From positions 2,728,001 through 2,792,000 of the forward strand of contig CBDCBQ010000003.1 of the NCBI GenBank assembly GCA_965214415.1: a DNA stretch of 64,000 nt, given 5' to 3'. Origin of the DNA: RH-AL1 sp965214415 (lineage in GTDB: Bacteria > Pseudomonadota > Alphaproteobacteria > Rhizobiales > Beijerinckiaceae). The notes below the pieces were generated by a model. The model was given only the letters and a program-made list of their open reading frames with translations. It made no database searches and had not been told where the DNA came from. Shown here in pieces: positions 17,630 through 26,385 of this stretch; position 1 is the first letter of the stretch; the number at the start of each line of letters is the position of its first letter. Both the position numbers and the translations under genes were made by a program.

Positions 17630-17917
17630 TTAGTTTTTCCCCGGCGAGCCGCCCGAGGGGCCTCCGGTCACCGTTGATTTGGCACCTGTCCCGCCGCCCG
17701 TCGCCATGGAGCCACCCGACTTCATGGCGCCGGAGGACATCGAGCTACCGGACGACATAGAACCGGACTTCATCGGCGCGCCGTTCGTTGACACCGGGTT
17801 GGTCGGCGTGGGGTTTGCCGGAGTGGGCGCCGTGGGGGAGGCGCTCTGCGCGAGAACGAGAGCCGGCGCGACGACAACCAAAACAGCAACAGCAGTCGTG
17901 AGCTTTAATATTGTCAT
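17630..17917 (-). CDS. Small secreted Ser/Gly/Pro-rich protein
   Basis: This 95-residue protein has a clear signal peptide (LKLTTAVAVLVVVAPALVLAQ). It is followed by a low-complexity tail with repeated MKSG / MSSG units. GGGAGAG lies before the ATG. It belongs to a leftward stress-type cluster with CsbD. The sequence gives no function. Confidence 0.55.
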   Translation of the reverse strand: MTILKLTTAVAVLVVVAPALVLAQSASPTAPTPANPTPTNPVSTNGAPMKSGSMSSGSSMSSGAMKSGGSMATGGGTGAKSTVTGGPSGGSPGKN

Positions 17918-18024
17918 TCTACTCTCCCGGCATTCGCGACGCCGGACACCGGCGGCACGAGACCAAAGCAGGAAGCGTTGAGCGTGTGCTGGGTTGCGTA
18001 TCCCGCCACCTATCTGAAGAGGGG

Positions 18025-18366
18025 TCAGTTGCGCGATGCGACCAGCAGCGCGGCTAGAAACCCTACAGCGGCCGCGAGGAGCAACGCCGACAGAGGGTAT
18101 TGCCTGACCGTCGTCGTCACCGCGTCGGCGCCGCGCTGCGCGTAATCGCCGCTGTTGCGATAAATGTCGGACGCTGCACCGGACGCGATATCGGCTGCGT
18201 CTTCTACCTGCCCCTTGGCGGCGCCGTACAAATCCTGGGCTCGACCGCCGACCTCGCGTGCCAAGCCCTCGGCCTGCATGCCTTCATCGCCGGTCATGTC
18301 GCCGACTGCCGATTGCACGCTGCCGGCGGCTTGCTGCGCCTGTCCCTTGAACCTGTCGAATGCCAT
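18025..18366 (-). CDS. CsbD-family protein with C-terminal membrane segment
   Basis: This 113-residue protein begins FDRFKGQAQQAAGSVQ, the CsbD signature of general-stress proteins. Amphipathic helices follow, then a C-terminal hydrophobic segment (LSALLLAAAVGFLAALL), a layout also seen in DUF883-like envelope proteins. GGAG precedes the ATG. It is separated from the upstream PhnA-like gene by a strong terminator, so it probably has its own promoter. Confidence 0.82.
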   Translation of the reverse strand: MAFDRFKGQAQQAAGSVQSAVGDMTGDEGMQAEGLAREVGGRAQDLYGAAKGQVEDAADIASGAASDIYRNSGDYAQRGADAVTTTVRQYPLSALLLAAAVGFLAALLVASRN

Positions 18367-18379
18367 GATCTCACTCCTT

Positions 18380-18410
18380 CAAAGAAAGGCGGCGGGGTAT
18401 CCCGCCGCCT
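18380..18410 (-). terminator. Rho-independent terminator after the PhnA-like gene
   Basis: A perfect 10-bp stem AGGCGGCGGG / CCCGCCGCCT around a 4-base loop is followed, reading leftward, by TTTCTTT. It lies directly after the stop at 18,438 and before the CsbD gene. Confidence 0.8.
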
Positions 18411-18437
18411 GTCGAACCAATGTCTGTCGTCTGTTGC

Positions 18438-19343
18438 CTAGGCGACCGCTACGACGGTCCGACGATATCGCGCGCCGAGAGCGAGCGAGCCGCCGAACGC
18501 CGCCGCGATCGCGCCGAGTAGCAGGTCGACGAACAGGGCGAACGCCGTCTTCGACGCAGCCGACGCGCTCGCGTCCGCTGCGTCCTTGGCCTTCTGCTTG
18601 GCCTGTGCGATCGTCTGGTCGAGCTTGGCCTGCGCATCGTCGAACTTTTTGGTCGCGTCGTCCTTGCTGATTTTCAGCTGCGCAGCGGTGATGTCGATGA
18701 TCCGCGCCTTCGCCGCCGGCGCATCGGCGCCCCCCTGCTCATAGGTTACGAGATCGGAAGCGACCTCCTTCTGCGCATCCTGCGGGCTCATCGTCGCCGG
18801 GTCCGTATTGGTCGGCTGCAGGTAGGCATCAGCCTGCTGCTTGATCATGTCTGGGGACAGGCCGACGGCATTGGCGACAGGCGCCGCAGCATCCTTGACG
18901 CTGCCGCCGACGGCGGACGCGGTGCTGGTAATCGCCGAAAAGCCCCCGCCGATGATGCCGCCGATCGCCGAGGTGAGCAGATAGACCGTCAGGAGCGTGG
19001 CAATGCCCCAGGTGACAAGGCCGTGCATCATGGCGTCGAACCGCAACTCGCTGCCGGCAAGCCAGGCCGCGGCGTAGCCGCCGGCGAAGAGCGCGATGCA
19101 GCTGCTGATCACCCACCACAGCTCGGCGCCGAAGCCGAAGCTCGTGGCGCTCGGTGTGCTGCTGGCGGCAACGTTGACGGTGCTTAGACCGATGCCAGCT
19201 CCCAGCAGGCTGAGCACGAGTTGGATCGCCAGCGCCAAGACCACGCCGCCAAACAGCGCGCTCCAGGAGACGCGAAGATGGGTATGGTGCCCGGCGACCA
19301 AGCCTTGGTCCAAATCGGCGCGGGGTGCGTAGACATCTGCCAT
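18438..19343 (-). CDS. PhnA-like membrane protein
   Basis: This 301-residue protein has an N-terminal membrane part with at least three hydrophobic helices (about residues 27-55, 72-95, 108-145). A polar helical segment of about 120 residues rich in Ala, Asp and Lys follows, then a last hydrophobic helix near the C-terminus. It resembles proteins annotated PhnA-like in rhizobia, which often sit with CsbD and other envelope-stress genes. It has no known enzymatic motif. Confidence 0.65.
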   Translation of the reverse strand: MADVYAPRADLDQGLVAGHHTHLRVSWSALFGGVVLALAIQLVLSLLGAGIGLSTVNVAASSTPSATSFGFGAELWWVISSCIALFAGGYAAAWLAGSELRFDAMMHGLVTWGIATLLTVYLLTSAIGGIIGGGFSAITSTASAVGGSVKDAAAPVANAVGLSPDMIKQQADAYLQPTNTDPATMSPQDAQKEVASDLVTYEQGGADAPAAKARIIDITAAQLKISKDDATKKFDDAQAKLDQTIAQAKQKAKDAADASASAASKTAFALFVDLLLGAIAAAFGGSLALGARYRRTVVAVA

Positions 19344-19488
19344 TGCGTTCTCGTTCTAGTTTTGAGGATGACCGTCACGGGCCGTCTCGACAACGCCGAC
19401 GGGTTTAGGCCGTCAGCCGCAGGTAGTGCGAGGTCGGCAAAAATTGCTATCGAGCGTTTCTCACGCACGGTGCGTCCGGACTAGTTTT

Positions 19489-19695
19489 CATGGTGTCTCG
19501 GCACCAAAGCGCTGTGGGCGCCCTACAGGCGCGGCGGCGAAACGAGACTCGACCCATGCCGGCGCGTGATCACTGGCGTCCGGAGCGCCTCGGACCTCCC
19601 GATCGACCGCCGAGGCCATCAGGCGGCGCGCGACATGCGGGCTCAGCAGCAAGTGGTCGAGCCGCAGGCCGGCGTCGCGGGCCCACCGCTAGAAA
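19489..19695 (-). pseudogene. Exodeoxyribonuclease III C-terminal fragment
   Basis: The minus-strand frame reads RWARDAGLRLDHLLLSP, then VDREVRG and SDHAPAWVE before a TGA at 19,489. This is the C-terminal catalytic block of exonuclease III (xth), including the Asp-His of SDHAP. An in-frame TAG lies directly upstream and no further homology is seen. It is the tail of a lost gene. Confidence 0.75.
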
Positions 19696-19954
19696 CGACA
19701 GCAGATGGCGTGGCGACAGCGCCGGCAATCTGGCACGCAAAACACGGCATCTCCCTGGAGCGCGCGCAGATGCTGATTGACCGCCTGCGGCACGGAGAAC
19801 GGCGAGCGCCTCCGCGTGAGGTCTCAGGAAGAAGAATCGGACATCGGCAAGGAATGGCGCGCGCAACACTCGACTAAAAGTGTAAGAACGATTCCTCCCG
19901 GTTCTCGCTATAAATCGCAACTGCGTTGCATTCATAGAATCTCACGGGGATGCT

Positions 19955-20467
19955 GTGGGCACTTACAAGTATACCGGTACTCCGCAGTTTGTGACGGTCA
20001 CGACAACGGGCGACTACGACATCCTCGCGGTCGGCGCGCAAGGCGGTGGCGACGGCGGATACGGGGCGGAGATCGGCGGAACGGTCCAACTCACGGCCGG
20101 CGAGAAGCTCGAGATCGTCGTCGGCGGTCGAGGCAGCTTTGTGTTCTCAGGCGGCGCCGCCAGCGGCGGTGATGGCAGCTTTGTGCTTGGCAACATCGGC
20201 GGCAAATATCAGCCGCTCGTAATCGCCGGTGGCGGCGGTGGCGGCGCGTCCGGTCAACCGCAAGGGGGCGTCGGCCGCACCACCAAAAGCGCCGGCGGCA
20301 CGAGCATGCGCGGATACGGAGGTGCCTACGGAGGCAAGCCCGGCACTTTCGGATTCTACGGCGCCGGCGGCTCGGGATACAAGGATAGTCCCGGCTCGCG
20401 CGCGCCAACTCGACTACCGCGTACCACTCGCCGCGGCCGGTGCGGTAAGCCGCTCGGATGGCCTTGA
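19955..20467 (+). pseudogene. Glycine-rich GRD-like protein lacking its Hint domain (copy D)
   Basis: GTG start, then TYKYTGTPQFVTVTTTGDYD and ILAVGAQGG, the same opening as copies B and C. Glycine-rich blocks continue to GFYGAGGSGYKDSPG near 20,395. Homology ends there; the last 25 codons are Arg-rich read-through of a reverse-strand fragment. The Hint domain is absent, so this is a truncated copy fused to phage-derived DNA. It has no adjacent sulfotransferase. Confidence 0.75.
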
Positions 20468-20755
20468 GCGCTTGGCCTCCTCCGCCACGCCTTTGTAGAG
20501 CGCCTCTTCCTGCACAATGCTCGTGCGCGCTGCTTCAAAGGCCAGGCCCTTCAGCGACCGCTCGGATAGGCCGTTGAGCTTGCCCGTGATGGCGTTCACG
20601 TGCTTCGCGATGTCGTCCAGCGCCCAACGGGCTTCGGTGGTCAGAGCCGGCTTCTTCGGCGTCTTGCCCTTGACGCTCGTCACATCATCGGCGGGCCCAT
20701 GCACGGGCCAGAGGTCGGCGGCGATCCTGTCGAGGTCGTCCGCCGTCAGCGCCCT
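20414..20755 (-). pseudogene. Fragment of a hypothetical, probably phage-related gene
   Basis: A leftward frame reads LTADDLDRIAADLWPVHGPA, a Lys/Pro spacer, and helices with ARWALDDIAKHVN and LNGLSERSLKGLAFEAARTS, to a stop at 20,414. No start codon with a ribosome-binding site is seen at the upstream end, which abuts a truncated tail gene. I do not recognise the family. Confidence 0.4.
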
Positions 20756-20784
20756 ACGACGAGATCATCCCGCGACTGGCGGCG

Positions 20785-22281
20785 ATGCCGCAGGTTCAAG
20801 CGGAGGCGTTCGCCAAGCTCCTACACATTCCGCCAAATCTCCTGCACGCAATGCAGCAGATGGAGGAGTTTCGGAAATTCAAGAAGGAATCTGACGCCAA
20901 GTATAGCATACTCGGCTTCGATCCGCAGAAGGCAGCGGAGGACGGCAAGAATCTCACCCGTATCTTCCGTAACCTGTATGATACCGTCGACAAGATCGCA
21001 CAGTCGATCGGCTCGAAATTGTTCGGCGATCTTAAAGGGCCAATTTCGGATCTCAACGATTATCTCCTAGCGCACGGCAAGGAGATCGCGGACACGATCG
21101 TCAAGATTGCCGATGCGCTGTTTCGGATGCTGGATTTCCTGGTGCGGCATCTGCCGGACCTAGACCGCTTCGTCGAAAGCATCGGCGGCTGGGGCGTCGC
21201 GCTGACGGCACTGGCGGCGATCATCTCAGCTTCGTTCGTGGGGCGGGTGCTGGGGCTGCTTGGGGCGCTTCGGGGGCTGTCCCTGCTCGCGATGCCCCCG
21301 TGGGCTCTGGCGGTGCTCGGCTTGGGCGCTGGCGCGGCTGTGGCTGCCAAGGTGTGGACCGATCCCTATGGCGATCCGGGCGCCCAAGGCGGCACCGGCA
21401 TGGTCGGCCTCCGGAAGCACCAAGAGGATCGCGAGGAAGACGCGCAAGGGCCGCTCGGGACCGTCAAGCGAGCTTGGAAGAACCGGCCGGGTTGGATGGG
21501 CGGTAATGGGGGCGGCTCCGCTGGCAAGGTACAGCCAGGCGGCTGGTGGACGCCCGAGCGAGAGAAGCACGCTTTCGATACCCTCACCGCCTCAGGAGTG
21601 TCTGAGCGCGGGGCAATCGCTCTGATATCGCGTTGGAAAAACGTCGAGAGCCACAATCGAGGTCCTGACGACCTGAACCCAAACAGCGGCGCCTACGGCA
21701 TCGAACAAGGCCTTGGTTCACGCAAGCCAAACACGAATGACTTCGACGAGCAGTTGAAGGCAGCGGCGCGCGAAACTCGGACTGGGGATGGCGGCGGTTC
21801 GGGGCGGATCTTCGATAACGCGCAGGACGACAGAGAAGCCGCTCGAGGAGCCTCTGTCCATGAGCGCGCGGAAGGCTGGAACGGACGAACCGACAACTTC
21901 CAAAACACAACTCTTGCCGGAATGGCCGAAGTTCGTCGGAACGTGCAAGCAGCGCCGCCGCTAGTCGCGGCTCAGCCGCCGGCTGCTCAAGGAGGGGACG
22001 CGGACTGGCAGAACCATCGCGGCGGCAAGGTGCCGATGCCGAAGATCCTCGGCGGCAATCCGTTCGGCGGGCTCAACCCCGATGCGTTACGAGCAACCAT
22101 GAGTTCGGCGCCACCGCTCGGCGGGGCTGTAGCCGCCAACAAAAACGTCTCGATGCACCAGACGAACAACGTGAGCGTGCAGGGCGTGTCCGACCCGACG
22201 GCGGCGGCGGCACAGATCGGCGCCCGCCACGATAAGCATAGCTCGATGGTGCTGCGGAACATGCGGGGCGCAATCGTATAA
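20785..22281 (+). CDS. Phage tail tape-measure C-terminal part with lysozyme-like domain (5' truncated)
   Basis: This 498-residue frame has an amphipathic start, then a strongly hydrophobic region (LTALAAIISASFVGRVLGLLG, then ALAVLGLGAGAAVAA) typical of tape-measure proteins. From about residue 255 comes a segment WTPEREKHAFDTLTASGVS with SGAYGIEQGLGSRK, which resembles the phage tail lysozyme domain. The frame is open upstream to about 20,755 without a normal start, so the long N-terminal part was lost at the junction with the neighbouring fragment. No other tail genes remain. Confidence 0.65.
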   Translation: MPQVQAEAFAKLLHIPPNLLHAMQQMEEFRKFKKESDAKYSILGFDPQKAAEDGKNLTRIFRNLYDTVDKIAQSIGSKLFGDLKGPISDLNDYLLAHGKEIADTIVKIADALFRMLDFLVRHLPDLDRFVESIGGWGVALTALAAIISASFVGRVLGLLGALRGLSLLAMPPWALAVLGLGAGAAVAAKVWTDPYGDPGAQGGTGMVGLRKHQEDREEDAQGPLGTVKRAWKNRPGWMGGNGGGSAGKVQPGGWWTPEREKHAFDTLTASGVSERGAIALISRWKNVESHNRGPDDLNPNSGAYGIEQGLGSRKPNTNDFDEQLKAAARETRTGDGGGSGRIFDNAQDDREAARGASVHERAEGWNGRTDNFQNTTLAGMAEVRRNVQAAPPLVAAQPPAAQGGDADWQNHRGGKVPMPKILGGNPFGGLNPDALRATMSSAPPLGGAVAANKNVSMHQTNNVSVQGVSDPTAAAAQIGARHDKHSSMVLRNMRGAIV

Positions 22282-22311
22282 CGAATGACCATACCTGAGC
22301 AGCTCGGGCGC

Positions 22312-23103
22312 CTATCTAAACTTCACCATGGCTGTGTATACCTTGCCATCTCGGATGACCTTTATCTCCCCCTGTTTTTTAGTCATGAGATGAAGGCGAG
22401 CCGCATCCATTTGCTCACCAGTAGTAATTGGCTGCCCATCGATTGCGGTCAAAATGTCGGATGTATGTAGGCCAGCTTTGGCAGCAGGAGTTTTGGGATC
22501 AACAGCGATTATAACCAACCCGCGACTGTCATCTTTCGGCAATTGCGCAGAGAAACCGAGCCGCGAAGCATCTATGTGAGTAGCGACGTATTGTGCCGCC
22601 ATCGGCGCCCTGCTTCGAGACGAGTGGACCGGCCGGAAATAGACTTTCGGCTTGGCCACAACGACCGGCTGAATTGTCTTTGACGAAACGTCATTTGCTT
22701 TGGTGACGTCACCCTTGATGAGTTCGACTATTTTTTGCGCCTCTTGCGCTTCCTTGCCAGCCTTCAAGGCAGTCCGCCTTTCCAAAGGGGTCCCGCTATT
22801 CTCGATTAGTACAACGTTTGTTGCAACCTGGGCGCCGTGGTCCGTGTCGGCGATGGTGAAATCAAATCTATTTACGGGCGGGCTAGATTGGTAAAGCGGT
22901 TTGGCGGTGGGGCTCTCAACATCCCTATCGAACGAAACTCGAAAGGAGGTCTCTTGGACCAGGCGAAATTCGCTGTTTCTCGTCAATCGTAAAACAAGTT
23001 CGTTCTTCATCTTATCTCGCGACACACCCTCGATCTCGATCGACGGCATCACACTATCCGCGCAAGCAAAACTTAGGGCAGCGCGGCGATAATTAAAACG
23101 CAT
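22312..23103 (-). CDS. PDZ-domain protein, start region disrupted
   Basis: The C-terminal 90 residues are a PDZ domain (LGFSAQLPKDDSRGLVI, AAKAGLHTSDILTAIDG, then a final beta strand). The middle, with RLVQETSFRVSFDRDV and a Val/Lys-rich linker, is unrecognised. The ATG at 23103 gives no signal peptide. An ATG at 23117 in another frame gives MLRTACVLIIAALP, a typical signal core with GAGG upstream; adding one base there would join it to the main frame at SFACADS. I suspect a frameshift in a secreted or periplasmic PDZ protein. GC content is lower than in the flanks. Confidence 0.6.
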   Translation of the reverse strand: MRFNYRRAALSFACADSVMPSIEIEGVSRDKMKNELVLRLTRNSEFRLVQETSFRVSFDRDVESPTAKPLYQSSPPVNRFDFTIADTDHGAQVATNVVLIENSGTPLERRTALKAGKEAQEAQKIVELIKGDVTKANDVSSKTIQPVVVAKPKVYFRPVHSSRSRAPMAAQYVATHIDASRLGFSAQLPKDDSRGLVIIAVDPKTPAAKAGLHTSDILTAIDGQPITTGEQMDAARLHLMTKKQGEIKVIRDGKVYTAMVKFR

Positions 23104-23270
23104 GCAGTACGCAACATGATTGGACCTCGACTGAACCGAGCCAGAAAACTTTTGGCAACCACCTAGCCCGTTCGCGACAAAATCGACCTTCACAATCTTC
23201 GCGCGGGAACGCAATTTTGAACTGTGGATTAATCCCACTAAGTCTTACGGTGTTGTATTTTGGACATAGG

Positions 23271-23528
23271 TCATTGACCGCTGAAGGCTGGCTTTCCACT
23301 ATGTCTCATTATTGCAGCGACAACGGCCCTTGCCTCTTCCTCCGTGCTGGCAGTCCCGCAAGCTAGGTAGATCGGCTTGGGTTTTCGCATAGAAATTTCC
23401 CACGTCCGCGCACGCCTTGATTTGGATCCATCAAGGCGCCGCACCGGAAGGATACGGATAGCGTAAACGCGACGGTCGATCGTCTCGCTGTAGGACACGC
23501 CGCGCCGGACAGTGCCAATCTCGGTCAT
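23271..23528 (-). CDS. Hypothetical protein beside an XRE regulator
   Basis: An 85-residue basic protein starting MTEIGTVRRGVSYSET. It contains an ISMRKPKPIYLACG segment and a helical end (STEEEARAVVAAIMRH). It lies 85 bp downstream of the XRE-type gene on the same strand, so the two may form an operon. The family is not recognised. Confidence 0.45.
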   Translation of the reverse strand: MTEIGTVRRGVSYSETIDRRVYAIRILPVRRLDGSKSRRARTWEISMRKPKPIYLACGTASTEEEARAVVAAIMRHSGKPAFSGQ

Positions 23529-23613
23529 TTTGGCCTCAAATGTGAGAATGAGACCACCGTTCTGCGATTGCCGGGCCGATAAGTTTGACCGCCTATGGGC
23601 TGCCACGCTGCGC

Positions 23614-23835
23614 TCAGCGCTTCCTCAATCTGACGCCTGGCCCCTCGCCGTTCTCCTCTACGAAGATGACTCCGGCGGCCTCGAAAACATGCTGTATCGC
23701 AGCGACAGTGCGCTCTTTCAGTGTCTCGCCCTTTTCCAAACGCGTTGTCGTGTTGGTCGAGACGTCCGCCGCGAGGGCAAGCTCGCGGACGCTCACGTTT
23801 ATGGCGGCTCGAGCCATCGTTCTGAACGCCTTCAC
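23614..23835 (-). CDS. XRE-like helix-turn-helix regulator
   Basis: A protein of about 73 residues with VRELALAADVSTNTTTRLEKG as the helix-turn-helix. It ends AGVIFVEENGEGPGVRLRK, the closing signature of a small regulator family common in rhizobia, which places its start near the GTG at 23835. A TTG at 23877 and an ATG at 23817 are alternatives. It probably controls itself and the gene downstream. Confidence 0.7.
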   Translation of the reverse strand: MKAFRTMARAAINVSVRELALAADVSTNTTTRLEKGETLKERTVAAIQHVFEAAGVIFVEENGEGPGVRLRKR

Positions 23836-23961
23836 TCGGCGTGGCGGCACCGTCGTAAAGACAAACGGCTCGCACAAGATTTACTATGGGGGTTTCGCTA
23901 AAAGGGAAGGCTACATTTCCGCACCGGCTGTTCCGTTTTCAACTAAGGTCGAGGTTTACGA

Positions 23962-24613
23962 TTGACCGAAGCAGCTTCCGGGAAGTCACTGAAAAACCAA
24001 AACCGTCGGCGGCTTTGGATTGTCATCGCCGTAAATTGCCTTGTCCTCTACGCATTTACGCAAACTCGCGATATCGGCGATCTCGACGCCAAGGCAATTC
24101 TCGCCCGCACGACAGACCTTGTGCCAGTAGGCATGGCCCTAGCCGTGGTTTCGGTTATAAATGGACTTGTCACAGCAGATTACAAATATCGCATAGTGTT
24201 TCTTCGCTGGCGTCATTCTCTTCCTGGGCATCGCGCGTTCTCCCAATATGCGCTGTCCGATCCCCGCATTGATGTGGAGCGTATAAAGGAAGTTTTTGGG
24301 GGCGACCTTTCGACAGACCCAGTCCAACAAAACAAAGTGTGGTTTAACACTTTTTACAGAAAAGTAGAAAACGAATCCTGCGGTTCTCGACGTTCATCGC
24401 GAGTTTCTCTATACAAGAGACTATACCACGCTTGCAGCTCTTTTTTTCATAACGTTCGGCGGCGCAGCCGTTTTTGTCGTTCCCTTGTGGCGGCTTTATG
24501 CTATTTACTGTGTGTTGCTCATCCTTCAGTTTGTAGTGGCGCGGCAGGCGGCTGCCACGTACGGCGGCCGTTTCGTTTGCACCGTCCTGGCCCGGACTAT
24601 GCCGCATCAATAG
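23962..24613 (+). pseudogene. Frameshifted membrane protein of unknown function
   Basis: The first 135 codons give two hydrophobic helices (LWIVIAVNCLVLYAF, then VPVGMALAVVSVINGLV) and a soluble stretch ending TFYRKVEN. Near 24,375 the coding frame moves: the new frame reads PAVLDVHREFLYTRDYTT, then two more helices (ALFFITFGGAAVFVV and YCVLLILQFVVA) and stops at 24,613. Together they form a four-helix protein of about 215 residues. The break lies in an A-rich run, so a sequencing error is possible. Confidence 0.65.
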
Positions 24614-24827
24614 TGCAAGCTGAAGGCCAGCCTGTGAAGCCCTCTATGGCGTCCAAGGCCGAGTGAGCGGCCGCCTTTTTGTCGGCAGTGCATGCTCAAG
24701 CTTTACTAAACCGCTATGCAGTTCCATTCGACGGCGACTAGGAGCCGACACTGGCCGTCGCTCCCGCGATTTGCGGACACCCTGCGGACACGAAGCGCGG
24801 CACGCTGTCTAGCGCACTCGTAAGTCG

Positions 24828-24879
24828 TTGATTTCGATGGTGGGCGCACACAGGCTCGAACTGTGGACCCGCTGATTAA
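24828..24879. repeat. Left attachment site, 52-bp direct repeat of a tRNA-Lys(CTT) 3' part
   Basis: This 52-bp block is identical to 61,646-61,697. Read on the minus strand it contains TTAATCA of an anticodon arm, GTTCGAGCC of a T-arm and a CCACCA end. The tRNA 5' half is not present. It marks the left end of the first integrative element. Confidence 0.85.
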
Positions 24880-25620
24880 CCGGGTCCTCGCTGCTCTCCG
24901 TCGAATGTGCGGATGGGCGGTCGAGCGCGACCTGATCCCGACGTCACCGTGCGTCGGGGTGACGGCTCCATCCGCCGAGCGAAGCCGAGATCGCGTGCTG
25001 AGCGACGCGGAGTTGAACCGGGTGTGGGCAGCCTGCGACATGATCGGCTGGCCATTCGGCCCGCTTGTCCGCCTCTTGATTCTCCTCGGACAACGGCGCG
25101 ACGAGATCGGCGGCATGCGCTGGTCGGAGATTGACCTCGAGCGCAAGGCGTGGACGCTGCCTCGGGGGCGGGTCAAAAACGGCGTCGAACACGTGGTGCC
25201 TCTTCCGCTGCTGGCTTTGGCCATCCTCGGGGACATGCCGCGAATCGTCCCCCCAATGGGCTACCCCGACTTCGTCTTCACGACCGGCGGCGGCGCGGCG
25301 GTCAGCGGCTACTCCAAGGCCAAGCAGCGGCTGGACGAGTTCATGGCGAACGACGGTGGGGACGCCTTACCTCATTGGACGATGCACGATCTCAGGCGGA
25401 CGTTTGCCAGCGGGTGCGCACGGCTCGGCGTAAACCTGCCGGTGATTGAAAAAATGCTGAACCACGTGTCCGGGAGTTTTGGAGGCATTGTCGGCGTGTA
25501 TCAGCGTCATTCCTTCGCCGACGAAAAGCGCATCGCGCTAGAACATTGGGCAGTCCACGTAAAAAGCGTAACGAAAAGTGAGGGGTTCCTCACTGGTGTT
25601 CATGCAGCGGAGGCCGCAGA

Positions 25621-25624
<4 letters not shown>
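24863..25624 (+). CDS. Tyrosine integrase, N-terminally truncated at the attachment site
   Basis: A 253-residue frame that starts inside the att repeat (DPLINRVLAAL). It keeps the C-terminal catalytic domain: Arg in LLGQRRDEIGGMRW, HDLRRTFASG (His and Arg), LNHVSG (His) and the nucleophile Tyr in VYQRHS. The arm-binding and core-binding domains (about 150 residues) are missing, so it is unlikely to work alone. The intact relative at 61,851 has only moderate similarity, so it is not a recent duplicate. Its stop overlaps the next start as ATGA. Confidence 0.85.
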
Positions 25625-26043
<419 letters not shown>

Positions 26044-26083
26044 CGCGCCGCCCAGTCGTAACACCGGCATATTTTTAAAGCGC

Positions 26084-26120
26084 AAAAATCTGCCGCTTTT
26101 ATTTTGACCGGCAGGTTTTT
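26084..26120. terminator. Bidirectional terminator-like hairpin
   Basis: CTGCCG (26,090-26,095) pairs with CGGCAG (26,109-26,114). An A-run precedes the stem and a T-run follows it, so it could stop transcription from either side. Confidence 0.5.
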
Positions 26121-26187
26121 CACCTCTAGCCGGCGGATTTATGGATGAGCCATTTCTCAAGGCGCGAAAGACGCGCGGAGGTGAGAC

Positions 26188-26385
26188 ATGTCTCGGGACA
26201 AACAATTTGTGACTAAGCCTGGTCTTGCGCGACGGTGGCAGAAAACAACACGCACTATTGATCGCTGGATCGAAAGGCCACCCCCAGGTTTCCCTGCACC
26301 ATTGATCATCGGCGGTCGCAAGCACTGGGATCTCGATCTTGTTGAGGAGTACGAGCGGACCTGCGCCGCAGGCAGCAACCGGTGA
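26188..26385 (+). CDS. AlpA/excisionase-like helix-turn-helix protein
   Basis: This 65-residue protein has a winged-helix DNA-binding pattern: TKPGLARRWQKTTRTIDRW, then FPAPLIIGGRKHWDLDLVEEY. This is the form of AlpA-like excisionase or regulator genes of integrative elements. Its stop overlaps the next gene's GTG, so it is in one operon with the primase. It may regulate integrase or act in excision. Confidence 0.75.
   Translation: MSRDKQFVTKPGLARRWQKTTRTIDRWIERPPPGFPAPLIIGGRKHWDLDLVEEYERTCAAGSNR

Noticed and set aside
19566..19877. Plus-strand frame with a WHAKHGISLERAQ segment resembling small stress proteins
   Set aside because: The minus strand of the first part carries an exonuclease III fragment, and the plus frame has no good start or consistent family match.
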